The notes under the pieces were generated by a model. That model was given only the letters and a program-made list of their open reading frames with translations, ran no database searches and had not been told where the DNA came from. DNA of 64,000 nucleotides from Deltaproteobacteria bacterium (GTDB lineage Bacteria > Desulfobacterota > DSM-4660 > Desulfatiglandales > Desulfatiglandaceae), in assembly GCA_021737785.1 (NCBI GenBank), contig JAIPDI010000031.1:1-64000 (forward strand), written 5' to 3'. Made by a program: the position numbers and the translations under genes. Shown here in pieces: positions 17,484 to 25,957 of the stretch (positions are counted from its first letter, which is position 1; every line of letters begins with the position of its first letter).

Positions 17484-17517
17484 CCTCAATATATGGAGGT
17501 TCCACCAAATATTGAGG
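17484..17517. promoter_or_regulatory. Double upstream activator site, copy D
   Basis: CCTCAATATATGGAGG and CCACCAAATATTGAGG in the conserved arrangement. As in copy C, the first palindrome has lost its right-half TTGAGG, which reads TGGAGG. Confidence 0.75.
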
Positions 17518-17614
17518 CCAACCGACCGTTTCACCCTTCCCCACGTTTCTCTCCCATTCATATAATCTACCGTTATCTATACATTATTCCAATTTCCTTC
17601 CCCTCCCGGGGTGT

Positions 17615-17630
17615 TGGCAAGACTGTTGCA
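17615..17630 (+). promoter_or_regulatory. Sigma-54 promoter, copy D
   Basis: TGGCAAGACTGTTGCA with GG-N10-GC spacing. The spacer differs from the other three copies while the -24 and -12 elements are kept, which suggests selection for function. Predicted start about 17641, 2 bases before the ATG of the second ABM gene. Confidence 0.82.
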
Positions 17631-17642
17631 GCTACCATCTGC

Positions 17643-17957
17643 ATGATACTGGTCATCATACGAATGAAGGTTCTTCCTGAGAAGCGCATGGAGCTGTCCC
17701 AGGCGATCGGTTCCCTGATCGGCCCCATACGGACAGAGAAGGGATGCCTGCGCTGCGACTTCTGCCGGAGCGTGGAGGATGAAAATGAACTCCATATCCT
17801 CGAAGAATGGGATACCCGGGAAAACCTGAACAGCCATCTGAAGTCCGACCGGTTTCGTGTACTTCGCGGGGCGATGAACCTGCTCCAGGAGCCCTACGAA
17901 ATGGCGTCTCACACCGTAGCAGCGGGAAAAAGGAAAAGGGAGGTGTGGCCCCGGTAG
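17643..17957 (+). CDS. ABM-domain protein, copy 2
   Basis: A 104-residue paralogue of the protein encoded at 16862, with about ten substitutions over the shared 97 residues plus a different tail (KRKREVWPR). Same ABM motifs and the same near-leaderless placement behind sigma-54 promoter D. High DNA identity through promoter and gene shows a recent tandem duplication of the whole block. It leads a run of small stress and envelope genes. Confidence 0.85.
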   Translation: MILVIIRMKVLPEKRMELSQAIGSLIGPIRTEKGCLRCDFCRSVEDENELHILEEWDTRENLNSHLKSDRFRVLRGAMNLLQEPYEMASHTVAAGKRKREVWPR

Positions 17958-18066
17958 GGTGTGGTGCTTATGGGCAAACACGTCGGCCTGCAATCCAAAT
18001 ACTGCCTTTTCAGTGTATTGCGGGAAACACGGAGACAATCTTGAGAGAGAGAAAGGAGGATTGGCC

Positions 18067-18249
18067 ATGACAGTGATAACACTTCTTATTGCGATTATTG
18101 CGTTGATCATTGCGGTTCTGGCATTTCAACGAACCGGAGGGACTAAAGATCTCAAGAAAACCACAGCCGAGCTTTTGGCAAAGATGGAAAAAAGGATGCG
18201 AGAAGAAGAAGCGTCTAAGGTGGCGGAAAACGAAAAACTGGAGCAGTAA
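18067..18249 (+). CDS. Small single-helix membrane protein
   Basis: A 60-residue protein: an N-terminal membrane helix (TVITLLIAIIALIIAVLAF) followed by a highly charged helix (KKTTAELLAKMEKRMREEEA). No family recognised. The ATG at 18067 is preceded by AAAGGAGG; an upstream start at 17959 would add an unlikely polar stretch. Probably an inner-membrane protein with a cytoplasmic coil. Confidence 0.65.
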   Translation: MTVITLLIAIIALIIAVLAFQRTGGTKDLKKTTAELLAKMEKRMREEEASKVAENEKLEQ

Positions 18250-18378
18250 CCGAAACGTTATGGAAGGCATCAAACTCCGATGCCATGTAAAATAGCATCG
18301 TTATACGTGTTATCCGTCTGTTTTTAAAGGCATTCATCAATTGCAGCGGATCCGCCACGAATGTAAGGGAGGATAATC

Positions 18379-18636
18379 ATGTATTTTTCATTAATCATCA
18401 CCTTTTTACTTGTACTGGTAATCATCGTCACTGCGATACAGAACAGTATGCCTTTGGATTTCAAATTCTTGACCTGGACTTTTCAGCTGTCCATTACGGC
18501 CTTGATTGTTTATTCCTCCCTTTTGGGTGGCGCCATCGTGGCAATTTTGACCTTGCCAAAGCTGGCAAAAAAATCCCTTCATGCAAGGACCATGAACAAA
18601 GAGATTCATAAACTAAGGGAAAAGAGTGCAGGATAG
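18379..18636 (+). CDS. LapA-domain (DUF1049) inner-membrane protein
   Basis: An 85-residue protein with two membrane helices (about 3-20 and 41-61) around the short loop IQNSMPLDFKFLTWTFQLS, and a basic cytoplasmic coil at the end. This is the LapA (lipopolysaccharide assembly A) pattern, where the full protein helps regulate LPS synthesis through LapB/FtsH. GGGAGGAT precedes the ATG. No lapB is nearby. Confidence 0.85.
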   Translation: MYFSLIITFLLVLVIIVTAIQNSMPLDFKFLTWTFQLSITALIVYSSLLGGAIVAILTLPKLAKKSLHARTMNKEIHKLREKSAG

Positions 18637-18693
18637 GGTTTTTTTTGTAAGGCGAACTCAAAAATGGAGGTTCGAGATGGAGGAGGGGTCCAA

Positions 18694-19158
18694 ATGAAAC
18701 GGGTTATGTTCGTAAGGGGGTTGCTGGCAGTCATGTTGTTGATCCCGTGGATATTGTCGGGTTGCGGTGACAAGGACCAACCCCAAAGCAAGCCCGGGAC
18801 CGTATCCGGGGATGACGTCAAGAAGGAGGCCAAGGAGGCTTACGAGACAACCAAGGCCTACACCCAGGAGCAGATGCAGACCGTTCGAAAACAGATGGAA
18901 ACCAAACTGGATGAATATGGGGAGGACATTGATAAACTTCAGGCAAAGGCGGAACAGCTGGAAGGGGACGCCAAGGCGAAGGCGGAACAGCAATTGACGG
19001 CATTGCGTCAAAAGCGGGATGCGGTCGCTGAAAAGGTGAAGGAGTTAGGTGCTTCAAGCGGAAGCGCGTGGGAGCAACTCAAGTCAGGCATTGATGCGGC
19101 AATGGAGGAGTTGGCCAATACCTACAAAAAAGTTGTGGCCGAGTTCAGCAACTCCTAA
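18694..19158 (+). CDS. Predicted lipoprotein with coiled coil
   Basis: A 154-residue protein with a signal peptide ending in a lipobox (WILSGC, Cys about residue 25), then a long Lys/Glu/Gln-rich helical region (about 45-150). No known domain. ATG at 18694 follows GGAGGAGGGG. Probably anchored to the outer or inner membrane, in keeping with its envelope-stress neighbours. Confidence 0.75.
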   Translation: MKRVMFVRGLLAVMLLIPWILSGCGDKDQPQSKPGTVSGDDVKKEAKEAYETTKAYTQEQMQTVRKQMETKLDEYGEDIDKLQAKAEQLEGDAKAKAEQQLTALRQKRDAVAEKVKELGASSGSAWEQLKSGIDAAMEELANTYKKVVAEFSNS

Positions 19159-19240
19159 TGTTAAAACTATTAAGAGACCCCTAATTTCAGGCTCTTTCAT
19201 TGAATTTTTCACATTCAAAGCGAAATCGAAAAGGAGAGAT

Positions 19241-19423
19241 ATGATGAAATCAGGGACACGGGATGAGGCAGAAGGCAAGATGCACCAAGTCAAAGGCAAG
19301 ATCAAGGAAATCGCCGGGAAAGCAAGCGATAACCCAAAATTGTTAGCCGAAGGCAAAGAAGAAAGGAGCACCGGCAAAGTTCAGGAAAAGACGGGAGAGA
19401 TCAAGAAGGTCGTTGGGACGTAG
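19241..19423 (+). CDS. CsbD-family stress protein (second copy)
   Basis: A 60-residue CsbD protein: SGTRDEAEGKMHQVKGKIKE and LLAEGKEERSTGKVQEKTGE. Closely similar to the protein encoded at 11643 but with many substitutions. AAAGGAGAGAT ribosome site; two adjacent ATGs (19241, 19244). It lies in the gene run behind promoter D. Confidence 0.9.
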   Translation: MMKSGTRDEAEGKMHQVKGKIKEIAGKASDNPKLLAEGKEERSTGKVQEKTGEIKKVVGT

Positions 19424-19492
19424 CATTCATTGTGACTGAAGGACTCTCAGAATGGATGCACTGGAATCTAATCCGAAAAAGGAGGACAAGGT

Positions 19493-20674
19493 ATGAAAAT
19501 GAGATGGCTGAAAATGGTTCTGCCGGTCGCTGCAGGTGCGTTTCTGATCGGCTGTGCTGCCCCGCAGGCGGTTCCCACATTTACCCCCCAGAATCTCAAC
19601 CCGATGCTCCAGTCGGGGGACTATGTGCAAAAGGTGGATAATTTCGTCGTCATTGTCGACAAGTCCGGGACCATGGGTGAACCCTATAAGGGAGAGCTGA
19701 AGCTGGATATTGCCAAACGATTGGCGTCTCGAATGAATCACACCATTCCGGATCTCAAGATGACCGGAGCACTCAGGATCTTTGGCAGGACAGCCCTTTT
19801 TGATAATGAGCTGACCAAACTTTATTGGGGCCCGGCCCCGTATGAAAAGAGCGCCCTTGACGCGGGGTTGAACAAGATCGGTTTTAGCGTCGGCGAAAGT
19901 CCGCTGAATCAGGCCTTTGATGCGACGGCCCAGGACTTTAAATCGGCCCAGGGCGATATCGCGGTGATTATTTTCACCGATGCCGACAAAGATGTGATGG
20001 TGTATGACGCGGTCAAGAAGTCCGCGGCAGATTTGAAAGCGCATTACGGAAACAGGATCTGTTTCTATGCCGTACAGATCGGCGCGGATCCCGACGGCAA
20101 GAAGCTTCTTGAGCAGGTCGTGGAGACGGGTCAATGCGGAACCTATGTCACCGGGGACCAGGTCGCGTCCCCTGCGGGGATGGCCGATTTCGTGACAAGG
20201 GTGTTTCTGAAAAAGGCCCCGCCCAAACCCGCACCGGTGGAAAAGGTCGTCATTCTGGATTCCGACGGCGACGGTGTTCCCGACAATTTGGATAAGTGCC
20301 CGGGAACCCCCAAAGGCGCAAAGGTCAACGCGGACGGATGCTGGGTCATTGCGAATGTGCTGTTTGATTTTGACAAGTCCAATATTAAACCGCAATTCTC
20401 CCACCTGTTAGATGAAGTTGCTGTGGTATTCCAAAACAATCCGGGCCTCAGGGCGCAGATCGAAGGACATACGGACAGCATCGGTACTGAAGCCTATAAC
20501 CTGAAGTTATCCATGAGAAGAGCCAATGCCGTGATAGACTATCTGGTCCGGAAGGGCGTTGGCAAGCACCGACTTTCCGCTGAAGGATTCGGGTTCTCCC
20601 AACCGATCGCCACCAACGAGACGGCAGAAGGACGGGCCTTGAACCGGAGGGTCCAAATTGTGCCTGTCCCATAG
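19493..20674 (+). CDS. vWA-TSP3-OmpA lipoprotein
   Basis: A 393-residue protein with a lipoprotein signal (FLIGCAAP, Cys about 21), a von Willebrand A domain with metal site DKSGTMG (about 58-64), a calcium-type thrombospondin-3 repeat (DSDGDGVPDNLDKCPGTP, about 256-273) and a C-terminal OmpA peptidoglycan-binding domain (VLFDFDKSNIKP, EGHTDSIGTEAYN, RRV). It should sit in the outer membrane and grip peptidoglycan, presenting the vWA domain in the periplasm. The fusion of all three modules is notable. Ribosome site AAAGGAGGAC. Confidence 0.9.
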   Translation: MKMRWLKMVLPVAAGAFLIGCAAPQAVPTFTPQNLNPMLQSGDYVQKVDNFVVIVDKSGTMGEPYKGELKLDIAKRLASRMNHTIPDLKMTGALRIFGRTALFDNELTKLYWGPAPYEKSALDAGLNKIGFSVGESPLNQAFDATAQDFKSAQGDIAVIIFTDADKDVMVYDAVKKSAADLKAHYGNRICFYAVQIGADPDGKKLLEQVVETGQCGTYVTGDQVASPAGMADFVTRVFLKKAPPKPAPVEKVVILDSDGDGVPDNLDKCPGTPKGAKVNADGCWVIANVLFDFDKSNIKPQFSHLLDEVAVVFQNNPGLRAQIEGHTDSIGTEAYNLKLSMRRANAVIDYLVRKGVGKHRLSAEGFGFSQPIATNETAEGRALNRRVQIVPVP

Positions 20675-20765
20675 GGGTGCGGCAGAAACTGTGCTGTGAA
20701 GCGCTGTATGGATAGGGGTCGGGCCAAGGGCTCGGCCCCAGCCATCCAGCAGAAAGGGGTAAGAC

Positions 20766-20915
20766 ATGCTTTGGACCATATTTGTGATTCTTTTAATTCT
20801 ATGGGGAGTGGGATTGCTGACGGGCTACACCATGGGCGGCGTTATCCACGCCCTTCTGGTCATCGCCATTATTGTGGTGGTGATTCAGGTTATTCAGGGG
20901 CGACGACGAGTGTAA
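20766..20915 (+). CDS. lmo0937-family mini membrane protein
   Basis: A 49-residue protein with two membrane helices, MLWTIFVILLILWGVGLLTG and VIHALLVIAIIVVVIQVIQG, ending in RRRV, the full pattern of the lmo0937 family. These proteins often accompany CsbD and BON genes. AAAGGGG precedes the ATG. A shortened relative is at 12659. Confidence 0.88.
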   Translation: MLWTIFVILLILWGVGLLTGYTMGGVIHALLVIAIIVVVIQVIQGRRRV

Positions 20916-20969
20916 CCATTTAGGCCCTTGCCGGACAAGGCGGGGCATTTAGAGGAAGGAGCGAGTGAT

Positions 20970-21284
20970 ATGAAAATGAGGAACAGGTTTATCGGGTATT
21001 TTGTCCTTCTGATGGTGATTGCCGCGTTTTCGGCCTGTGGATCCACGTCCAAACAGACAACTCCAGGTGAATACGTGGATGATTCGGTCATCACGACCAA
21101 GGTTAAATCCCTGCTTGCAGGGGATGATTTTCTCAAATCATTCCAGATCAGTGTGGAAACCCGCAAGGGGATCGTTCAACTGAGCGGCTTCGTCAATTCT
21201 CAAAAGGCGGTCGATAAGGCGGGTCAAATCGCAAGGAGCGTTCAAGGGGTCACATCCGTAAGGAATGATCTGATCGTGAAATAG
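20970..21284 (+). CDS. BON-domain lipoprotein
   Basis: A 104-residue protein: signal peptide with lipobox (AFSACGS), then one BON domain (DDSVITTKVKSLLAGDD ... VQLSGFVNSQKAVDKAGQIA ... GVTSVRNDLIVK). BON domains bind membranes or phospholipid and occur in OsmY-like envelope-stress proteins. The start at 20970 follows AGGAAGGAG. It is the last gene of the rightward stress cluster and converges on the efflux operon. Confidence 0.9.
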   Translation: MKMRNRFIGYFVLLMVIAAFSACGSTSKQTTPGEYVDDSVITTKVKSLLAGDDFLKSFQISVETRKGIVQLSGFVNSQKAVDKAGQIARSVQGVTSVRNDLIVK

Positions 21285-21425
21285 GCAGGCCTTGTTTTTT
21301 CCCGGGTGGATTCCGTCGGCCTGTTGTGATCCCAACCCTGAGTTCTGAGAGGACGCTCTTTGATCTGTGTATTCACGGCCGTAGCGGCCGTTCAACCTGT
21401 GAACGGCTAAAGCAAACCCGGCCCC

Positions 21426-24400
21426 TCACGATCCTGCCTTTTCTTCAATCCGCTCTGCGCCCCGTATTCGAAAGATGCCCGACGTTCGACTGACCTTCTT
21501 CTGAAATCGATCCAGATAGATGTATACCACCGGGGTCAGATAGAGGGTCATCAACTGAGAAAAGATCAGGCCCCCGACGGTGGCCAGGCCCAGGGGCTGT
21601 CGGGATTCCCCTCCGGCCCCGAACCCGACGGCAATGGGGAGAGTTCCCAGAAGGGCGGCCATGGTGGTCATCATGATCGGCCGGAAACGGGTGATGCATC
21701 CCTGATAGATGGCCTCCTTCGGGCTTTTCCCCTCCTTTCTTTCCGCAGCCAGGGCGAAGTCGATCATCATAATGGCGTTCTTTTTCACCAGGCCCACCAG
21801 CATGATGACCCCCACAAAGGCATAGACGTTGAGATCCACATCAAAGATGAAAAGGGTCAAAAGGGCCCCGAATCCCGCGGACGGGAGGCCGGAAAGGATG
21901 GTCAGGGGATGGATGAAGCTCTCGTACAGGATCCCCAGCATGATGTATATGACCAGGATCGCCATCAGGAGGAGGAGCCCCAGGCCGCGCATGGAGTCCT
22001 GAAAGGCCTGGGCCGTCCCCTGAAAGCTGGCGCTGATCCCCTGGGGGAGGGTTTCGCGGGCCACCTTCTCGACCGCGGCGACGCCGTCTCCCAATGATAC
22101 GCCCGGACGGACATTGAAGGAGATGGTCACCGCAGGCAGCTGACCCAGGTGGTTCACGGTCAAAGGCCCGAGCCCTCTGGTAATGGTGGTTACGGCATCG
22201 AGGGGAACGAGCCGGCCGGAGGCGGACCGGATATAGAGGAGTCGGATCGCCGCCGGGTCCAGCTGGTACCCGGGCTGAAGTTCAAGGATGACCTGATAGT
22301 CATTGTTGGCCGCGAAGATGGTGGAGATCTGTCTGGAAGAATAGGCGCTGAAGAGGGCGTCTTCGATCTGATGGGCCGTCACCCCCAGTGTTGCAGCCTT
22401 GTCCCGCTGGATTTCAATGTCGATCTGAGGGTTCATGACGGCCAGGTCGCTGGTCACGTCCTGGAGTTCCTTGAGGCCCCGGAGTCGCGCCTCCAGCAGG
22501 GGGGCGTACCTGTAGAGTTCATCCGTATCCGGACCCTGAAGGGTAAACTGATACTGGCTCTTGGAGAGGGACCCGCCGATCCGTATAGGAGGAGGGTTTT
22601 GCGCGAATGCCTGAATTCCGGGGACGGCCGCAAGTTTTGAACGAAGCTGTTGAATCACCTCATCCACATGAGGGCGTTCTTCACGGGGTTTAAGACGAAT
22701 GAACAGGCGGCCGGTGTTGTTGGCCCTGCCGCGGCTGCCGCCGCCGATCCCCGACATGAATGATTCCACGTTGGGATCCTCGGTGACGATGGCGTTTAAG
22801 GCCTGCTGGTGACGGACCATGGAGTCAAAGGAGATCCCCTGGGCCGCTTCGGTGATGGCGAAGATGCGGCCGGTATCCTCACTGGGGAGGAACCCCTTGG
22901 GGATGATGATAAAGAGGTAGAGGGTGGCGATGAGAACCAGGGCAGACACGAAGAGGGTCGCCAGACGGTGATCCAGGACCCGCGTAAGGCTCCACCGGTA
23001 CACATCGAGCATTCCCTGGAAGACCTTTTCAGAGGCGTTGTAGACGCGGCCGTGACGCTGGGCCCCGGGGGGGCGCAGGAAACGGCTGCACAGCATGGGG
23101 GTGAGGGTGAGCGATACGAATCCGGAGATGAGGACGGCGCAGGCGATGGTGACTGCAAATTCATGGAGGAGTCTTCCCATGACGCCGCCCATGAAGAGCA
23201 CCGGCACAAAGACCACCACCAGAGAAAGGGTCATGGAGACAATGGTAAAACCGATTTCCCTGGCCCCGTTAAGGGCCGCCGCCATGACCCCTTCCCCCTG
23301 TTCCATGTGGCGGACGATGTTCTCCAGCATCACAATGGCGTCGTCCACCACAAAACCGACCGAAAGGATGAGGGCCATCATGGAGAGATTGTTGATGCTG
23401 AAATCCATAAAATACATGGCCGCAAAGGTCCCCACAATGGATATGGGGAGGGCCAGACTCGGGATAAGGGTGGCGGACAGGTTGCGCAAAAAGAGAAAAA
23501 TCACCATCACCACCAGCCCCACGGCCAGGAGGAGGGTGAACTTGACGTCTGCCACCGATTCACGGATGGATTCGGACCGGTCATAAAGGACATCGATCTT
23601 GACCGAGGCCGGAATATTCGCCCGAAGGGTGTTGAGGATCCCCTTGATGGCATTCACCACCTCCACCGTATTGGTGCCGGGCTGCCGCTGAATGGCCAGC
23701 ACGATGGCCGGGACATCGTTGAACCAGGTAATCGCCTTATCGTCTTCAGCGCTGTCCATGACGCGGCCGATGTCCTGAAGGCGCACCGGCGCTCCCCCCC
23801 GGTAGGCGACCACCACCGGACCATAGGCCTGCGCATCCGTCAACTGGCCGCTCGCCCGCACCGTGACGGCCTGCTCGCTTCCCCAGAGGGTTCCTGTGGG
23901 GAGATTCACATTGGCCTTCTGGATGGCGTCGACCGCCTCATCAATCCCGATGCCCCTCGATGCGAGGGCCTTGGGGTCCAACTGTACCCGGACCGCATAT
24001 TTCTGGGCGCCATAGACCATGACCTGGGCCACGCCCGTGACCATGGAGATCCGCTGGGCCAGCAGGGTCTCCGCATAATCGTTGACCGTGGAAAGGGGGA
24101 GGGTGGGGGAGCTGAGAGAAAGATAGAGCACGGGATGATCCGCGGGATTCACCTTTCGGTACGAAGGGGGGCTGGGCATATCGGACGGCAATTGTTTGGC
24201 CGCGGCGGTAATGGCGGCCTGAACATCCTGGGCGGCGGCGTCGATATCGCGGCTCAGATCAAACTGGAGGGTGATCTGGGTGTTGCCAAGATTGCTTGTG
24301 GAGGTCATGGAGTCGATCCCGGCGATGGTGGAAAACTGCCGCTCCAGCGGGGTGGCCACGGCCGAGGCCATGGTCTCCGGGCTTGCCCCCGGAAGGGCCG

Positions 24401-24545
24401 CTGTCACCAGGAGGGTAGGAAAATCCACATTGGGGAGATCGTTGACCGGGAGCTGGCGATATCCCATGATGCCGAAGAGGAGGATTGCCGTCATGACCAG
24501 GGTGGTCATCACCGGGCGGCGTATGAATATGCCGGCGATATTCAT
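21426..24545 (-). CDS. RND-family efflux transporter (HAE1/MdtBC-like permease)
   Basis: A 1039-residue inner-membrane proton antiporter of the AcrB/MdtB class: 12 predicted membrane helices, two large periplasmic loops, the proton-relay aspartates in VGFVVDDAIVMLEN (about 398-411) and the partner lysine in GLVKKNAIMMIDF. With the adaptor encoded just upstream (4-bp overlap) it should form a drug or metabolite efflux pump; no outer-membrane channel gene is next to them. Full length, no damage. Convergent with the BON gene. Confidence 0.93.
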   Translation of the reverse strand: MNIAGIFIRRPVMTTLVMTAILLFGIMGYRQLPVNDLPNVDFPTLLVTAALPGASPETMASAVATPLERQFSTIAGIDSMTSTSNLGNTQITLQFDLSRDIDAAAQDVQAAITAAAKQLPSDMPSPPSYRKVNPADHPVLYLSLSSPTLPLSTVNDYAETLLAQRISMVTGVAQVMVYGAQKYAVRVQLDPKALASRGIGIDEAVDAIQKANVNLPTGTLWGSEQAVTVRASGQLTDAQAYGPVVVAYRGGAPVRLQDIGRVMDSAEDDKAITWFNDVPAIVLAIQRQPGTNTVEVVNAIKGILNTLRANIPASVKIDVLYDRSESIRESVADVKFTLLLAVGLVVMVIFLFLRNLSATLIPSLALPISIVGTFAAMYFMDFSINNLSMMALILSVGFVVDDAIVMLENIVRHMEQGEGVMAAALNGAREIGFTIVSMTLSLVVVFVPVLFMGGVMGRLLHEFAVTIACAVLISGFVSLTLTPMLCSRFLRPPGAQRHGRVYNASEKVFQGMLDVYRWSLTRVLDHRLATLFVSALVLIATLYLFIIIPKGFLPSEDTGRIFAITEAAQGISFDSMVRHQQALNAIVTEDPNVESFMSGIGGGSRGRANNTGRLFIRLKPREERPHVDEVIQQLRSKLAAVPGIQAFAQNPPPIRIGGSLSKSQYQFTLQGPDTDELYRYAPLLEARLRGLKELQDVTSDLAVMNPQIDIEIQRDKAATLGVTAHQIEDALFSAYSSRQISTIFAANNDYQVILELQPGYQLDPAAIRLLYIRSASGRLVPLDAVTTITRGLGPLTVNHLGQLPAVTISFNVRPGVSLGDGVAAVEKVARETLPQGISASFQGTAQAFQDSMRGLGLLLLMAILVIYIMLGILYESFIHPLTILSGLPSAGFGALLTLFIFDVDLNVYAFVGVIMLVGLVKKNAIMMIDFALAAERKEGKSPKEAIYQGCITRFRPIMMTTMAALLGTLPIAVGFGAGGESRQPLGLATVGGLIFSQLMTLYLTPVVYIYLDRFQKKVSRTSGIFRIRGAERIEEKAGS

Positions 24546-25957
24546 GACGCGGGGGGAGCCTTTATGAGCCCGCTTTTGATTTCCACCTTCATCCCCGGGA
24601 CCAGCCGAAGTGAACCGTCCGTCACCACCCTTTCCCCGGGCGAGAGTCCCCCGGTGACGACGGTTTCGCCGTTCAGGGTCCGTCCCAGGGTCAGCTTCCG
24701 GTATTCAGCGGTCAGCTCCTGGGTGACGATGAAGGTGTACGGTCCTTCCTGGCCGGTCTGGACGGCCTGGGACGGAACCACGGTAACGTCTCTCTCCATA
24801 TCCAGAATGACCACCACATCCACGAACTGACCGGGCCAAAGCCGATTTTCTTCATTAAGAAACGTCCCCTTGAGCCGGATGGTCCCGGTGGTCCTGTCCA
24901 CGCTGTTATCTATGAAGGTGAGGCGTCCCTGCTCCGTCTCTTTCCGGTCGCCCGGAATCCGGGCCTCCACCTTGAGATCTCCCAGTATGGGGTGTCTTCT
25001 GATCGTTTGAAGCTCCTGCTCGGGGACGGAAAAGGCGACATAAATGGGATGCACCTGATGGATCTCCACAAGGACCGCATCGTTGGCCTTGATGATATTG
25101 CCTTCCTTCACGTGAAGATTCCCTGTGCGACCGGTCAGGGGTGAGTGTATGTAACAGTATTCCAGCCGGAGCCTGACGTTCTGAAGATTTGCGCGGGATG
25201 CGCGAACCGCGGCCTGGGCATGCTCCAGGGCCGCGTCCGATGCCAGCAAGGCGGCGCGGGCCTTCTCCACCCCCGCCTCATCTGCGAGTACCATCGCATT
25301 CAGGGCGTCCGCCTTCATCTGTACCTGATCGTATTCGTCTTTGGATACATTCCCTTTCGCGGCCAGTGCGCCATACCGTTCCGCCTGCACCCTGGCGGTC
25401 CTGGCCTCAACCTGGTCTTTGGTCAGAATGGCCTGGGCGTGTTTCAGTTGCGACCCATTGCTGACCCGGTTGGCCTGGGCCTCCTTCACCGCTGAGAGGT
25501 CCCTTTCGAGGATGGCCTCCGCCTGTTTCAGGGCCGCCTCAAAGGGCCGGGGGTCGATTACGAAGAGGAGATCCCCCTTTTTCACCTCCTGACCCTCTTG
25601 AAAGGCTGCCTTTGTCACTTGTCCGTCCACCAGGGATTTTATGGCAACAGAGGCGTAAGGTTCCACATTACCGATGGTGATGAGCTGGACAGGGACATCC
25701 TTTCGGATTGCGGAACTCACGGTGACAGGTGCCGCCGTCTTTTGCTTCTGGTTTCCCTCGGTCTGGGACGAGCAGGCGAAACAGAACATCAAAAGGCCTG
25801 AAAGGAGGACCGGGATCTGCTCCCTCCAATACCCCCTTTTCAAACGGCGTCGATGTTGCCGATAAATATGCCTGCGCGATGTCGTCACCACCTCAATCTT
25901 AATCTCCCTTAATCCAACCTGCCTCTGAATAAGGAACGTGAGAGTCCAAGTTCTCAC
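24542..25957 (-). CDS. RND efflux periplasmic adaptor (membrane fusion protein)
   Basis: A 471-residue adaptor with a lipoprotein-type signal (LLSGLLMFCFACSSQ), biotinyl-lipoyl halves flanking an alpha hairpin (about 120-230), and beta-barrel and membrane-proximal domains, as in MdtA/AcrA. The frame opens with GTG at 25957; another GTG at about 25891, closer to the signal peptide, may be the real start. Its stop overlaps the permease start (ATGA), so the two genes are coupled. Confidence 0.9.
   Translation of the reverse strand: MRTWTLTFLIQRQVGLREIKIEVVTTSRRHIYRQHRRRLKRGYWREQIPVLLSGLLMFCFACSSQTEGNQKQKTAAPVTVSSAIRKDVPVQLITIGNVEPYASVAIKSLVDGQVTKAAFQEGQEVKKGDLLFVIDPRPFEAALKQAEAILERDLSAVKEAQANRVSNGSQLKHAQAILTKDQVEARTARVQAERYGALAAKGNVSKDEYDQVQMKADALNAMVLADEAGVEKARAALLASDAALEHAQAAVRASRANLQNVRLRLEYCYIHSPLTGRTGNLHVKEGNIIKANDAVLVEIHQVHPIYVAFSVPEQELQTIRRHPILGDLKVEARIPGDRKETEQGRLTFIDNSVDRTTGTIRLKGTFLNEENRLWPGQFVDVVVILDMERDVTVVPSQAVQTGQEGPYTFIVTQELTAEYRKLTLGRTLNGETVVTGGLSPGERVVTDGSLRLVPGMKVEIKSGLIKAPPAS

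Noticed and set aside
18330-18350. Possible sigma-54 promoter before the LapA gene (GGCATTCATCAATTGC)
   Set aside because: GG and GC are 12 bases apart, not the required 10.
22809-24830. Very long plus-strand open frame (673 codons) opposite the efflux permease and adaptor genes
   Set aside because: It is His/Gly/Asp-rich without any domain and is the mirror of the strongly conserved RND permease frame; GC-rich codon use keeps the opposite strand open.
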